This document shows, in pieces, positions 52,205-61,142 of a stretch of DNA of 64,000 bases. The notes below the pieces were generated by a model, which was given only the letters and a program-made list of their open reading frames with translations, ran no database searches and had not been told where the DNA came from. The DNA is from Acidobacteriota bacterium (lineage in GTDB: Bacteria > Acidobacteriota > Thermoanaerobaculia > Multivoradales > JBCCEF01): assembly GCA_039028635.1 (NCBI GenBank), contig JBCCHV010000003.1, positions 62,001 through 126,000 on the forward strand, written 5' to 3'. Each line of letters opens with the position of its first letter. The stretch's first letter is position 1. A program made the position numbers and the translations under genes.

Positions 52205-52885
52205 TCAATCGTCCACGTAGGGCCAACGGTCCTCGAGGACCGACAGATCGGCGACCACCCGATGGGCGCCTGCTGAGCGCAGCTCACTCGCCGAGCGGCC
52301 ACCGGTTTCGACCGCCAGGCAGCGCAGCCCATGGGCCCGCGCACAGTCGACGTCGTGCAGCGTATCGCCAATGATCCAGACCCGCTCGGGCGGATAGGAG
52401 CGTGAGGCTCGGCGCAGGGCCACTGGCGGCAGATCACGCCGTTGGCGGCCGTCGCCGCCGAAGGCTCCGAAGGAAAAGTAGTGATCGTAGCCGGCGCGGC
52501 GCAGCTTGATGCGAGCTCCTCGGTGCCAGTTGCCGGTCAACAGGCCGAGCTCGACGTCGGAGCGAGCGGCGAGACGATCGAGGGTCTCGCCAACGGCCGG
52601 AAAGTGATGAATATCGTCACCTCCGAGGCACTCGTCGAGCAGCCGCAACCAGGCATCGCGCACCCTCGGCACGGCCCGCCAGCCCTCTTCGTCGCTCCAC
52701 CCCGCGAGGACACAGAGGTCGCGCACGATGAGCGGATCGATCTTGCCCGCGAAGTCGTAGCTGGACAGACCGTCGCGCGGGATCCCAGCCTCGTCGAGAG
52801 CCCTTCCGAAGAGCTTCCGGATCACCGGACCACAGCGCATCAGCGTGCCGTCGATGTCGAACAACAAGAGGTATCCCGAGCTCAT
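52205..52885 (-). CDS. HAD-family hydrolase
   Basis: The 226-residue protein starts MSSGYLLLFDIDGTLMRCG with HAD motif I (DIDGTL, residues 10-15), a cap region, motif II (GLLTGNW) and an acidic motif IV (VWIIGDTLHDVDCARAHG). It resembles phosphoglycolate phosphatase-like enzymes. Its ATG overlaps the stop of the YfhO-type gene (ATGA), and it lies at the 3' end of a long minus-strand operon. Substrate is unknown. Confidence 0.9.
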   Translation of the reverse strand: MSSGYLLLFDIDGTLMRCGPVIRKLFGRALDEAGIPRDGLSSYDFAGKIDPLIVRDLCVLAGWSDEEGWRAVPRVRDAWLRLLDECLGGDDIHHFPAVGETLDRLAARSDVELGLLTGNWHRGARIKLRRAGYDHYFSFGAFGGDGRQRRDLPPVALRRASRSYPPERVWIIGDTLHDVDCARAHGLRCLAVETGGRSASELRSAGAHRVVADLSVLEDRWPYVDD

Positions 52886-55209
52886 CGCCACCTCATCGCC
52901 CATCCCAGGGTCAGCAAGCCGAGGCCGATCGCGAAGGCGCCGCGACCGAGGTCCCAGGTCCAGGGACGATAGCGCAGCTCGACCCGATGGCGACCGGCGG
53001 GCACCTCGAGACCGAGAAACGCACCGTTGACCCGCCGTAGCGGCGTCTCGACGCCGTCGAGCCACAGCCGCCAGCCGGGAATCGCGGGCTGACTGGAAGC
53101 GACCAGGAGAGGCCCTTCGGCGACCACCAGGGCATCGATCGTCGCGCCAGCCACCCGCAGGTCCTCGACCCTGCCGGGGCCATTGCGCCGACCACCGCCA
53201 GGACCGCCGCCAGGACTGCCGCCAGGCCTGCCGGAGACGATCGCGGTGCGGGCGAAATCGTCCAGTTGCACAGCCCGCCTCACGGCGTCGCCGGTCTCCG
53301 CCAGCTCGACGAATTGCGGCACGAAGAGCCGCGGCAAGGCTCCTGGATTTTCATAGATCACGGCATCCCGTCCCTGGTAGATCACCTCGACCCCCGGCCG
53401 CTGCACCATGCTGGGATCGTCGAACACGTAGCGCACCCCGAGAAAGTCCAAGGCCGGGCGGTCGGGATCGAGGATTCGTACCCAGCCGGTACGGCCGACC
53501 TCCCCCAGAGCAGCGCTGAACTCGCGGTAGGGTGCGAACTCCATCGGATCGTAGCTGCGAGCTTCTTCGAAGCCAAAGAAGGCCGCCGTCTGCGGCACCA
53601 AGGCGGCATCGAGACCGGCCACCCGATAGCCCACCGGCTCGCTCGCCGCGAGGCGCGCCGCCACCTCCCGAACGCCGAGGGTCTCGGGATAGAAGGCGTC
53701 CGCCGAAACCACCGGAACCCAGGTCGCGAACAGCGCCACCCGCGGCAGCAACAAGGCCACGATCACCGCCGGCAGGGCCCAGGCCTCCTTCCGCTTCGCC
53801 AAGCCGAGGGCGACGGCGGTCACCAGGATCGGAGTGAAGAAGAACATCTGCTCGGCCGGTGAATGACCGGCCATGACGGTGGCCACCGCCAGCGCCAACA
53901 CCGCCGACAGAGCCAGAATCCAGCGTCGTCTCACGCGGCCGTGGTGGTGCAGGGTCATCGCCGCCAACAAGGGGACCGCCAGACACCAGCCCAAAGCGAA
54001 GCGCTTGAGGAGCGAGTCTGCAACCAGGGGTATAGCGCTCAGGGGAGCCACCACCGGCGGCACCAGCGCCCCGGCGAGCAAGCCGAAGAGCCCGACCGCG
54101 GCGAGGGCCAGGACGACCTTGCGCCGTCGGCGCAGGGTGACCGCGAGGAGCCCCAGCAGGACCGCCGACGCTCCGACCGAGGCACCGCCGATCTCGATCA
54201 GGTTCTCCGGCCCCTGCCAATCGCCGCGCCGCGGATCGCCGTGGGCTCCGAGACTGAGGGCCGGCAGCAGGCGATCGACCGAGTCGGACCAGGAGCCTCC
54301 GGTCTGCACCAGCCGCGAGGTACGACCCTGCTGCCATTCCGCCGAGGCCGACAGGGTCTCGACCATCGGCAACAGCACCGGTGCCGCCAGCAGCAGCGCC
54401 AGCAAAGCCGCCACCAGACCCCAGCCGACGATCCGCCGTCGCTGACGCCAGCGCCCGCAGAACAGCGCCAGCGGCGCCGTCAGCAGCAAACCGTGAAGGA
54501 GAGTCTCGGGATGACCGGCGAAGACGCCGAGAGCCCCCGCCCAGGCGAGCCGCCGTGCGGCTCGCCAGCTCGGCGATCGGCTGAGATCGAGGGCGGCGGC
54601 GAGGATCCAGGGCAGGACCGCCGCCACCAGCGAGTGGGGGTGCAACCGCCAGAGCTGCAGGAAGCCGCTGCCGCCATAGAGCGCCGCCGCCACCAGCGCC
54701 GCCCGATCGCCGACGCCGAGGCGTCGCGCCACCAGGAACATCCCCCACAGAGCGATCAGTAACCGAGCCGCCTGGCGATAGGTGACGGCGCGGAATGGCG
54801 GGAGCAAGCGGGCGGCCAGCTCGGTCGGGAACAGCACCGCCGACTGGCCGTTGCCGAGCAGAGCCGAGCCGGCCCCCTGATGAGGATTGAACAGCAGGTC
54901 CCGCCGCGCCGCCCGCGACCAAGGGATCATCTGGGAGAGGGGATCGAGGAGCAGCGGATTGGCCGCCATCGAGGCCGCCCGGGACCGTTCCACCAGCTCG
55001 CCATCGGCCCACGGCGCGACGCCGGCGAGGGAGGCCGTCGGGGCCAAGGTCTTGCCGGGCAGAAAGCCCGCCCCGGTGAACAACAGCGGCACCAGCGCCA
55101 AGACGATCGGCACCCAGCGGGACGGCCGACCGCGCAGCCAACGCCGCCCGAGAGCGCTGATCGCGACGGCGGTGACGGCATAGAGCAGCGCCAGCCAAAG
55201 GGCTCCCAT
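52882..55209 (-). CDS. YfhO-family polytopic membrane protein
   Basis: The 775-residue protein has 12-13 transmembrane segments and a large C-terminal soluble domain. Typical YfhO features are FLPGKTLAPTASLAGVAPWADGELVERSR near the start, ARRDLLFNPHQGAGSALLGNGQSAV, GHPETLLHGL, and a C-terminal 'GVRYVFDDPSMVQRPGVEVIYQGRDAVIYENPGALPRLF ... AIPGWRLWLDG' region. YfhO proteins are glycosyltransferase-C-like membrane proteins, in Bacillus linked to lipoteichoic acid glycosylation. The polyglycine/proline stretch near residue 660 (PGGSPGGGPGGG) is unusual. It is co-oriented with the acyl-CoA genes upstream. Confidence 0.88.
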   Translation of the reverse strand: MGALWLALLYAVTAVAISALGRRWLRGRPSRWVPIVLALVPLLFTGAGFLPGKTLAPTASLAGVAPWADGELVERSRAASMAANPLLLDPLSQMIPWSRAARRDLLFNPHQGAGSALLGNGQSAVLFPTELAARLLPPFRAVTYRQAARLLIALWGMFLVARRLGVGDRAALVAAALYGGSGFLQLWRLHPHSLVAAVLPWILAAALDLSRSPSWRAARRLAWAGALGVFAGHPETLLHGLLLTAPLALFCGRWRQRRRIVGWGLVAALLALLLAAPVLLPMVETLSASAEWQQGRTSRLVQTGGSWSDSVDRLLPALSLGAHGDPRRGDWQGPENLIEIGGASVGASAVLLGLLAVTLRRRRKVVLALAAVGLFGLLAGALVPPVVAPLSAIPLVADSLLKRFALGWCLAVPLLAAMTLHHHGRVRRRWILALSAVLALAVATVMAGHSPAEQMFFFTPILVTAVALGLAKRKEAWALPAVIVALLLPRVALFATWVPVVSADAFYPETLGVREVAARLAASEPVGYRVAGLDAALVPQTAAFFGFEEARSYDPMEFAPYREFSAALGEVGRTGWVRILDPDRPALDFLGVRYVFDDPSMVQRPGVEVIYQGRDAVIYENPGALPRLFVPQFVELAETGDAVRRAVQLDDFARTAIVSGRPGGSPGGGPGGGRRNGPGRVEDLRVAGATIDALVVAEGPLLVASSQPAIPGWRLWLDGVETPLRRVNGAFLGLEVPAGRHRVELRYRPWTWDLGRGAFAIGLGLLTLGWAMRWR

Positions 55210-55247
55210 GGTCTTTCTCTACGCCCAACCTCGGCGGGTCAACGGCC

Positions 55248-56057
55248 TCACCTCCAGGTGGGAGGCCTCTTGTGATCCAAGACGTGGGCGATACCGCGCT
55301 TGCAGTCATCCGTTTCGCGAGCCAACGCGTTGACCTCGGCGGCATGGCGCAGACCATCCGCCAGGCTGCGCCCCGGAAGATCGAGCAGCAGGCGCTTGGT
55401 GCTGGCGATCGACCGCGAGCTGCCGTTGGCGAGGATGCCGGCGGCCAGCTCTTCACCGGCCTGCTCGAGCTCTTCCCGCGGCACGACGCGGTTGACCAGG
55501 CCGATCTCGAGGGCGCGCTCGGCCGACAGGAACTGCGGATAGAGCAACAGCTCGCGAATGTCCGAGCCCCGCAGGCGCAGCGACAGATAGGTCGCCACCA
55601 GGGCGGCGACGAAGCCGATGCGCACCTCGCTGTAGAGGTAGCGGGCATCCTGCGACGACACCACGAAATCGTGGGCCGTCGCCAATCCGCAGCCGCCGGC
55701 GACGCAGGAGCCGTGCACCAGGGCCAGGGTCAGCGTTTCCTGGCGCAGCACGGCCTCGAAGAGATCCATCAGCCGACGCGAGTCGACGGCGTTCTCCTCC
55801 GGTCCGGCATCGCGCAGCGAGCGCAGGTGGGCGAGATCGGCGCCGGCCGAGAAGTGGCGCCCATTGGCCTTCAGGATGAGCGCCCGAATGCCGTCGTCGA
55901 GGAGCGGCCGGCGATAGAGGTCGGTGAGCTCGTCGAGGAGCGCCGGTGACAGGGCGTTGGCCCGCTCCGGGTTGTCGAGGCTGACCCACAGCAGATCGTC
56001 CCGCCGCTCGATGGCCAGCCTCTCGAAGCCTGCGAAATCCGACTCCTCGGCACTCAC
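55248..56057 (-). CDS. Enoyl-CoA hydratase/isomerase family protein
   Basis: The 269-residue protein has a crotonase fold with the oxyanion-hole element GRHFSAGADLAHL and the HGSCVAGGCGLATAHDFVVSS motif. It adds water to, or isomerises, an enoyl-CoA. Its GTG overlaps the stop of the AtuA C-terminal-like gene (GTGA), so it is translated together with the AtuA genes. In the citronellol/leucine pathways this would be an isohexenylglutaconyl- or methylglutaconyl-CoA hydratase, but the sequence does not decide this. Confidence 0.92.
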   Translation of the reverse strand: MSAEESDFAGFERLAIERRDDLLWVSLDNPERANALSPALLDELTDLYRRPLLDDGIRALILKANGRHFSAGADLAHLRSLRDAGPEENAVDSRRLMDLFEAVLRQETLTLALVHGSCVAGGCGLATAHDFVVSSQDARYLYSEVRIGFVAALVATYLSLRLRGSDIRELLLYPQFLSAERALEIGLVNRVVPREELEQAGEELAAGILANGSSRSIASTKRLLLDLPGRSLADGLRHAAEVNALARETDDCKRGIAHVLDHKRPPTWR

Positions 56058-56395
56058 GGCATCGCCTCGAGCAGATGGTCGGCGATCTCGACCTCCATCT
56101 GCAGCAGGCCCTGAGCATGGGTCTTGCCCTGGGCGTCATTGATCAAGCTCTCGGTGCCGCCCCCGCCGAGGGAGTCGTGCAGGATGAAGTTGAAGGCGTG
56201 CAGGTTGGGCACGGCGAAGCGCTCGACGGGACCACGGCAGACCTGCCGAAAGTGCTCCTTCACCCGCTCCTCGGTGACCTGCTCCGTCAGCGCCTCGTAG
56301 ATCTCTCGCGAGTTGGCGATCAGGCCGATGTTGCTGGCATCGCCTTTGTCACCGGAGCGGGCGTGGGCGACCCGTGAAAGGGGAACTCTGGTCAT
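56054..56395 (-). CDS. AtuA C-terminal-like (DUF1446-related) small protein
   Basis: The 113-residue protein starts MTRVPLSRVAHARSGDKGDASNIGLIANS and has the C-terminal pattern FAVPNLHAFNFILHDSLGGGGTESLINDAQGKTHAQGLLQMEVEI, known as the separate C-terminal half of AtuA/DUF1446 proteins. It probably forms a complex with the AtuA protein encoded two genes upstream. Both ends overlap neighbours (ATGA with the membrane gene, GTGA with the hydratase). Confidence 0.9.
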   Translation of the reverse strand: MTRVPLSRVAHARSGDKGDASNIGLIANSREIYEALTEQVTEERVKEHFRQVCRGPVERFAVPNLHAFNFILHDSLGGGGTESLINDAQGKTHAQGLLQMEVEIADHLLEAMP

Positions 56396-56784
56396 CTCTC
56401 CTCCGCTGCCAAGAAGTACCGCCAGGAGGCGGCCAGGGTGAGCACCAGAGCCACCACCCAGGCACTCGCCGGACGGGTCCAAAGGGGGTGATAGAGGGAC
56501 GGCAGGGCCGCCCGGAAACCGAGGTCGTAGATTTCGCCGTGGCGCCACACCAGCAGACCGAGAACCAGCGCCGCCAGGGCGAGCAGGGTGAGGGCGCCGG
56601 CGACCCGGCGGCGGCGCGGCCAGGCGCGCTCGAGGCCGATCCGCAACCACAGGGTGTAGGCCAGGCCGAAGGCCAGCGCCCAGCCGGCGAAGGCCAGGCG
56701 ATTGGCCAGGGCACTGGCCAGGAAGCCGAGCAGCATCACCGGCAGGAGACCGCCGAGGAGCGGCAGGTACCACTCCCGGATCAC
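56392..56784 (-). CDS. Small four-helix membrane protein inside the AtuA operon
   Basis: The 130-residue protein has about four transmembrane segments (LLGGLLPVMLLGFLASALA; AGWALAFGLAYTLWLRI; GALTLLALAALVLGLLV; SAWVVALVLTLAASWRYFL) and no other motif. The GTG start at 56784 overlaps the AtuA stop (GTGA) and GGAGGAGGC precedes it; its own stop overlaps the next ATG. Thus it is inserted between the two AtuA parts with full translational coupling. I do not recognise a family. It may anchor or transport for the AtuA complex. Confidence 0.75.
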   Translation of the reverse strand: MIREWYLPLLGGLLPVMLLGFLASALANRLAFAGWALAFGLAYTLWLRIGLERAWPRRRRVAGALTLLALAALVLGLLVWRHGEIYDLGFRAALPSLYHPLWTRPASAWVVALVLTLAASWRYFLAAEER

Positions 56785-58148
56785 GCCTCCTCCACGCTCA
56801 CTTCGATGTGGTCTTCGACCTCTTCGCGGGCCAGCAGGGCGGGCCAGTAGGCCACCACCTTCTGCGGCTTCGGCCGGCCGCCGGCGAAGCCGGTGACCCC
56901 CGGTGGACCGGCGGTGACCAGCGGGGCGATCTCCTTGCCGAAGCGCAGCACCTTGTCGTAATCGGTGTCGCGCACGCCGAGGCGCAGGACCACCTCCGGC
57001 GGCTCCGCCGGAGGCGTCATCACCCCCGGCAGGCAGGCCCCGACGCCGAGGAGCTCCTGGGATCGGCAGCTCTCCGGAAAGGTCACCCCGGCGCGCTCCA
57101 GGCGCTTCCACACCAGCTCCGCCGCCAGCTCCGCCTTGTCCACCGCCCGCGGTCCGCAAAGGGTGATCTGGCCGGAGCTCTTGAAGCCATCGAGATGGGA
57201 GGCGGAGATCTTCAAGAAGGGCGTGTTGGGCCGGCCGCGAATGCCCGACACCTCGACCCGGTCCTCCCCCGCCTGTTGCAGATCGATGGAGGTGAAGTCG
57301 GCGACCACGTCGGGGGTGATGTACTCCTGCGGATTGCCCATCTCGTAGAGCAGCTGCTCGGCCACCGTGTCGACCGTCACCATGCCACCGGTTCCGGGAT
57401 GCTTGGTCACCACGAAGGTGCCGTCCTGGCGCGCTTCGACGATCGGATATCCGACGTTCCAGAGATCCGGAACTTCCCACCAACGGCTGAAGTTGCCGCC
57501 GGTGCATTGCGGACCGCACTCGAGAATATGGCCGGCGATGGTGCCCGCCGCCAGGCGATCCCAGTCGTCCTCGGCCCAACCGAACTCGTGGGCCAGCGGC
57601 GCCAGCGCGAGGGCGGTGTCCGTCACCCGGCCACAGAGCACGATCAGGGCACCCTCTTCGAGGGCATGGCAGACCGGTCGGGCGCCGAGATAGGCATTGG
57701 CGCTGGTGAAGCGGTCGGCCACCGGAGCGATGGGCTCACCGGTGTCCATGTTCTCCAAGGGATGCCCCGCCGCCACCAGCTCGCCGAGGCGCGGCAGGAT
57801 GTTGTCGCCCTCGATCACGCCGACCCGCACCCCGGAAACGCCAAGCTCCCGAGCGACCTCGAAGATCTTCTGGCGGCAGGCGTGGGGATTGAGGCCACCG
57901 GCGTTCGACAGCACCCGAACGTTGCGCTCCTTGAGCTCCGGCAGCACGTCGCGAATGAAGTCGATGAAATCCGGGGCATAGCCGAGCTCCGGATTCTTGA
58001 GCTTCTGTCGCATCATGATCGACAGAGTCACCTCGGCCAGGTAATCCATGCCGAGATAGTCGATCTCGCCACCGCGTAGCAGTAGCGAAGGGGCGTCGAT
58101 GTTGTCGCCCCAAAAGCCCTGGCCGTTGCCGACTCGGACGGTCTTCAT
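56781..58148 (-). CDS. AtuA-like (DUF1446) acyl-CoA/terpene catabolism protein
   Basis: The 455-residue protein matches the AtuA/DUF1446 family: VRVGNGQGFWGDNIDAPSLL at the start, VLSNAGGLNPHACRQ, LYEMGNPQEYITPDVVADFTS and GRVTDTALALAPLAHEFGW. AtuA is needed in Pseudomonas for growth on acyclic terpenes such as citronellol, in clusters with a carboxylase and a hydratase; its biochemical role is not established. Here it stands at the head of a tightly coupled four-gene block. GAGGAG lies ~10 bases before the ATG. Confidence 0.93.
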   Translation of the reverse strand: MKTVRVGNGQGFWGDNIDAPSLLLRGGEIDYLGMDYLAEVTLSIMMRQKLKNPELGYAPDFIDFIRDVLPELKERNVRVLSNAGGLNPHACRQKIFEVARELGVSGVRVGVIEGDNILPRLGELVAAGHPLENMDTGEPIAPVADRFTSANAYLGARPVCHALEEGALIVLCGRVTDTALALAPLAHEFGWAEDDWDRLAAGTIAGHILECGPQCTGGNFSRWWEVPDLWNVGYPIVEARQDGTFVVTKHPGTGGMVTVDTVAEQLLYEMGNPQEYITPDVVADFTSIDLQQAGEDRVEVSGIRGRPNTPFLKISASHLDGFKSSGQITLCGPRAVDKAELAAELVWKRLERAGVTFPESCRSQELLGVGACLPGVMTPPAEPPEVVLRLGVRDTDYDKVLRFGKEIAPLVTAGPPGVTGFAGGRPKPQKVVAYWPALLAREEVEDHIEVSVEEA

Positions 58149-58250
58149 CGCCTGGTCTCCTCGCTGGGCGCGGTCACGGCCCCCCGACCGGGGAACCCCG
58201 CGAAAGCCGCATCGGATCTTCGGATGCGTCGATGGTGTCGTGAAACGGCG

Positions 58251-60071
58251 TCAGACCTGCTTCACGGTGCCCGCATACATGCTCTCGAGAATGTCTTGAT
58301 TGCGGGTCTCGACCACCTTGCGTTTGATGCTCATCTTCGGCGTCAGCTCGCCCGTCTCCTGGGAGAAATCGGCCGACAGCAGGTGGATCTTCTTGATCGT
58401 CTCATAGGAAGCGAGATCGGCGTTGACCGCTTCCACCGCCTCCCAGATGAGCTGGTGGACCTCCGCCTTGCCGGACAGATCGGCGTAGTCCGTGTAGGAC
58501 AGGCCGTTGTCGCCGGCCCACTTGCCGACGGTCTCCTCGTTGACCGTGATCAGAGCGATGCAGAACGGCCGTTTGTCCCCCAGCATCACCACCTGGGAGA
58601 TGTATGGACAGCTCGCCTTGAGCTGATTCTCGACGTTCTGAGGCGCGATGTTCTTGCCGCCGGCGGTGACGATGATGTCCTTCTTGCGGTCGGTGATCTT
58701 GAGGTAGCCCTGCTCGTCGACGAAGCCGACGTCGCCGGTATAGAGGCGCCCTTCGGCGTCGAGGGCCTCGGCGGTGTCGTCGGGGCGGTTGTAGTAGCCC
58801 TTCATCACGCCGCGGCCCTTGATCAGGATCTCGCCGTCTTCGGCGATCTCGACCACCGTGCCCGGCATCGGCAGGCCGACGGTGCCGAACTTGTACTCCT
58901 TCGGCCGGTTGACGAAGCTCGCCGCCGAAGATTCGGTGAGGCCGTAGCCCTCGAGCACCAGGATGTCGGCAGCGTGGAAGAACTCGGCAATCTCCCGGGC
59001 CAGCGGCGCACCGCCGGAGACGAAGAAGCGAATCCGCCCGCCGAAGCGGTCCTTGAGCTTCGAGAACACCAGCTTGTCGGCGATCTTGTGCTTGAGACCG
59101 AGCAGCCCGCCGGCCTCCTTGCCGGCCTGGCGCAGGCGCGACACCTCCTTGCCGACCTCGAGGGACCAGAGGAAGATCTTGTACTTCAGGCCGCCGGCAT
59201 CGCGGGCGCCGGAAACCACCTTGTTGTAGACCTTCTCGAAGACCCGCGGCACCGCCGCCATCACCGTCGGCCGGGCCACCCCCAGGTTGTCCACCAGGTC
59301 GTCGATGGAGCCGTCGATGGCCGTCGGCACACCGATGCGGATCGAAGCCACCTCCAAAACCTTGGCGAAGGAGTGGGCCAGCGGCAGGAAGAGGTAGTGC
59401 TTGTCCGTTGGTGACAGCACTCCAATCTCTTCGATCGCCCCCGCTTCGTATACCCAGTTGTCGTGGGTCAGCATGACTCCCTTGGGCTTGCCGGTGGTGC
59501 CCGAGGTGTAAATCAAGGTCGCCAGGTCGGAGGCTCCGACACTGTCCGCCACCGCCTCGTACTGGCCAGGATTGTCGGCATCCCAGGCGGCACCGCGCGA
59601 CGTCAGCTCGTCGAAGGTCAGCATCCAACCGTCATCGCCACTCGCCTCGCCCTCGATCACCACCACGTGCTTGACCGTCGGAACCTGATCCCGCACCTCC
59701 GCCAGCTTGGCGGCCTGCTCAGGGTTCTCGGCGAAGCACACCACCGTGTCCGAGTCGGAGAGGATGTAGGCGCACTCTTCCGGCGTGTTCGAGGGATAGA
59801 TGGTGGTGGTGGCGCCGCCGGCGGCCAGAATCGCCATATCCACGATCACCCACTCCGGCCGGGTCATGCACAGAATGGCGCAACGCTCGCTCTTTTCGAG
59901 CCCGAGGCTGCGCAGGCCGCAAGCCGCCTGGCGGGCCTGTTCGCCGACCTCCCGCCATTGCATCGAGTACCACTCACCATTGCGGCGCCCGAACATGGCA
60001 TCGGCATCGGGGGACGCGGTGATCCGGTGATGGAACATCTCGACGACGGACGTGAAGGAACGGTCACTCAT
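58251..60071 (-). CDS. Long-chain acyl-CoA ligase (AMP-forming)
   Basis: The 606-residue protein has the ATP-binding loop YTSGTTGKPKGVMLTH (about 188-203), a GYGLTE(S) motif, and YTGDVGFVDEQGYLKITDRKKD (motif II). The layout, including the VPRVFEKVYNKV and VSGGAPLAREI segments, is that of FadD15-like long-chain fatty-acid-CoA ligases. It makes the acyl-CoA substrate for the genes downstream. GAGGAGG precedes the ATG. A 13-base palindrome lies just upstream at 60090-60102. Confidence 0.94.
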   Translation of the reverse strand: MSDRSFTSVVEMFHHRITASPDADAMFGRRNGEWYSMQWREVGEQARQAACGLRSLGLEKSERCAILCMTRPEWVIVDMAILAAGGATTTIYPSNTPEECAYILSDSDTVVCFAENPEQAAKLAEVRDQVPTVKHVVVIEGEASGDDGWMLTFDELTSRGAAWDADNPGQYEAVADSVGASDLATLIYTSGTTGKPKGVMLTHDNWVYEAGAIEEIGVLSPTDKHYLFLPLAHSFAKVLEVASIRIGVPTAIDGSIDDLVDNLGVARPTVMAAVPRVFEKVYNKVVSGARDAGGLKYKIFLWSLEVGKEVSRLRQAGKEAGGLLGLKHKIADKLVFSKLKDRFGGRIRFFVSGGAPLAREIAEFFHAADILVLEGYGLTESSAASFVNRPKEYKFGTVGLPMPGTVVEIAEDGEILIKGRGVMKGYYNRPDDTAEALDAEGRLYTGDVGFVDEQGYLKITDRKKDIIVTAGGKNIAPQNVENQLKASCPYISQVVMLGDKRPFCIALITVNEETVGKWAGDNGLSYTDYADLSGKAEVHQLIWEAVEAVNADLASYETIKKIHLLSADFSQETGELTPKMSIKRKVVETRNQDILESMYAGTVKQV

Positions 60072-60089
60072 ACGGGCCTCCTCGGTTCA

Positions 60090-60102
60090 ACGATCAGATC
60101 GT
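60090..60102. promoter_or_regulatory. Palindrome ACGATC-A-GATCGT upstream of the acyl-CoA ligase gene
   Basis: A perfect 13-base palindrome, ~20 bases before the ATG at 60071. On the minus strand TTGCAT and GACAAT, 17 bases apart, lie upstream as a weak promoter; the palindrome sits where a repressor of the operon would block transcription. A TetR/GntR fatty-acid regulator is possible but not shown. Confidence 0.45.
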
Positions 60103-60278
60103 CCGATTGTCTTCTGAGACAGCCACTTATGCAAGTCTCCGACGGCGGCGAGAGGCCCTGTTGACGGCTCTTCGAGGTCGCGACTGGCCGGCGAAGGGCG
60201 AAGTCCGCGCCCACGCCGGCGAAGAACCCTCCGATTAGCCTCCCGGGACTCTCGGCTGGCGCCGCCGATCAACGCTGC

Positions 60279-60284
60279 TACCAT
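60279..60284 (+). promoter_or_regulatory. Putative -10 hexamer of the NFACT-R gene (leaderless)
   Basis: TACCAT is followed by seven bases and the GTG at 60292. Four of six bases match the consensus and no Shine-Dalgarno sequence is seen. Confidence 0.35.
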
Positions 60285-60291
60285 CCCCGCC

Positions 60292-60666
60292 GTGGCGAGC
60301 AAGGGCAAGGGCTACCGCACCGAGGAACACGAAGGGTTCACCATCCTGGTGGGCAAGGGGGCGCGCGACAACGACCACCTCACCTTCGCCATCGCGGAGC
60401 CCAAAGACTTCTGGCTTCACATCGCCGGCGGCACCCCCGGCAGCCACGTGGTGGTGAAGAATCCGGACGACCTGCCGGAGCTGCCGCGGCCGGTGGAACG
60501 CCGCGCCGCGGCCCTGGCGGCGTACCATTCGAAGGCCCGCAACGCCCGGGGCAAGGTGGAAGTCCACCTCTGCCGCGTCGCCGATGTCCACAAACCGCGC
60601 GGCTTCGCCGCCGGCAAAGTGGCGCTGCGGCGCTGGAACAGCCTGCGCGTTTACCCCGAGTCTTGA
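60292..60666 (+). CDS. Stand-alone NFACT-R (DUF814) RNA-binding domain protein
   Basis: The 124-residue protein (GTG start) consists of the NFACT-R domain alone: YRTEEHEGFTILVGKGARDNDHLTFAIAEPKDFWLHIAGGTPGSHVVVKNP, then AAALAAYHSKARNARGKVEVHLCRVADVHKPRG. In RqcH/Rqc2 and Tae2 this domain sits at the C-terminus of a much larger ribosome-quality-control protein (~550-1000 residues), and here no other NFACT parts are present. Stand-alone copies occur in several phyla with unknown role. It is the sole gene in its direction here, followed by the 113-residue gene. Confidence 0.9.
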   Translation: MASKGKGYRTEEHEGFTILVGKGARDNDHLTFAIAEPKDFWLHIAGGTPGSHVVVKNPDDLPELPRPVERRAAALAAYHSKARNARGKVEVHLCRVADVHKPRGFAAGKVALRRWNSLRVYPES

Positions 60667-60721
60667 GGCTGGCGCGGCCCAGCTCCGCCGTCAGCGCCCT
60701 CTGAACCGATGAGACCCCGAC

Positions 60722-61063
60722 ATGCTCTATGAACGACTGGCTCCCGAGATGCAGCAGATGGTGGACACCTGGGCCAAACGCCTCGGCGGAGTCTCCTGGC
60801 AACGCCGCGGCGAGCTCCTGGCACAAGCGGCGGCACCCTTTGGCGAAGTGCTCGAGGGGGATCAGGCGACCACCGCCTCGCGCGGCTTCCTGACCGCCGT
60901 CCTCGAACGCATGGCGCCGCAACAGGTCGACGACCCCTATCTCGCCGCCCTCCTCCACCTGTCCCTGCGCCAAGACCACCGCGACCTCGCCGCCGCCTAT
61001 CTCGAAGATCACCCCGAGATGTCGCAGCTCTTCGAGCAAGAGCTCTCGGAAATCGATTTCTAG
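60722..61063 (+). CDS. Hypothetical helical protein
   Basis: The 113-residue product is mainly helical: MLYERLAPEMQQMVDTWAKRLG...FLTAVLERMAPQQVDDPYLAALLHLSLRQDHRDLAAAYLEDHPEMSQLFEQELSEIDF. It has no transmembrane segment and no motif I can name. Base composition and codon pattern match its neighbours, and it lies 55 bases after the NFACT-R gene on the same strand, which supports it as a real gene. No convincing Shine-Dalgarno sequence is seen. Confidence 0.6.
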   Translation: MLYERLAPEMQQMVDTWAKRLGGVSWQRRGELLAQAAAPFGEVLEGDQATTASRGFLTAVLERMAPQQVDDPYLAALLHLSLRQDHRDLAAAYLEDHPEMSQLFEQELSEIDF

Positions 61064-61142
61064 AGATTCAGGGCGGCTCGAGGCGCCCCTCGGGCACGCT
61101 GTGACTAGGCCTCAGAGCTGAAAGTGGCTGCGTGCACAGCCT

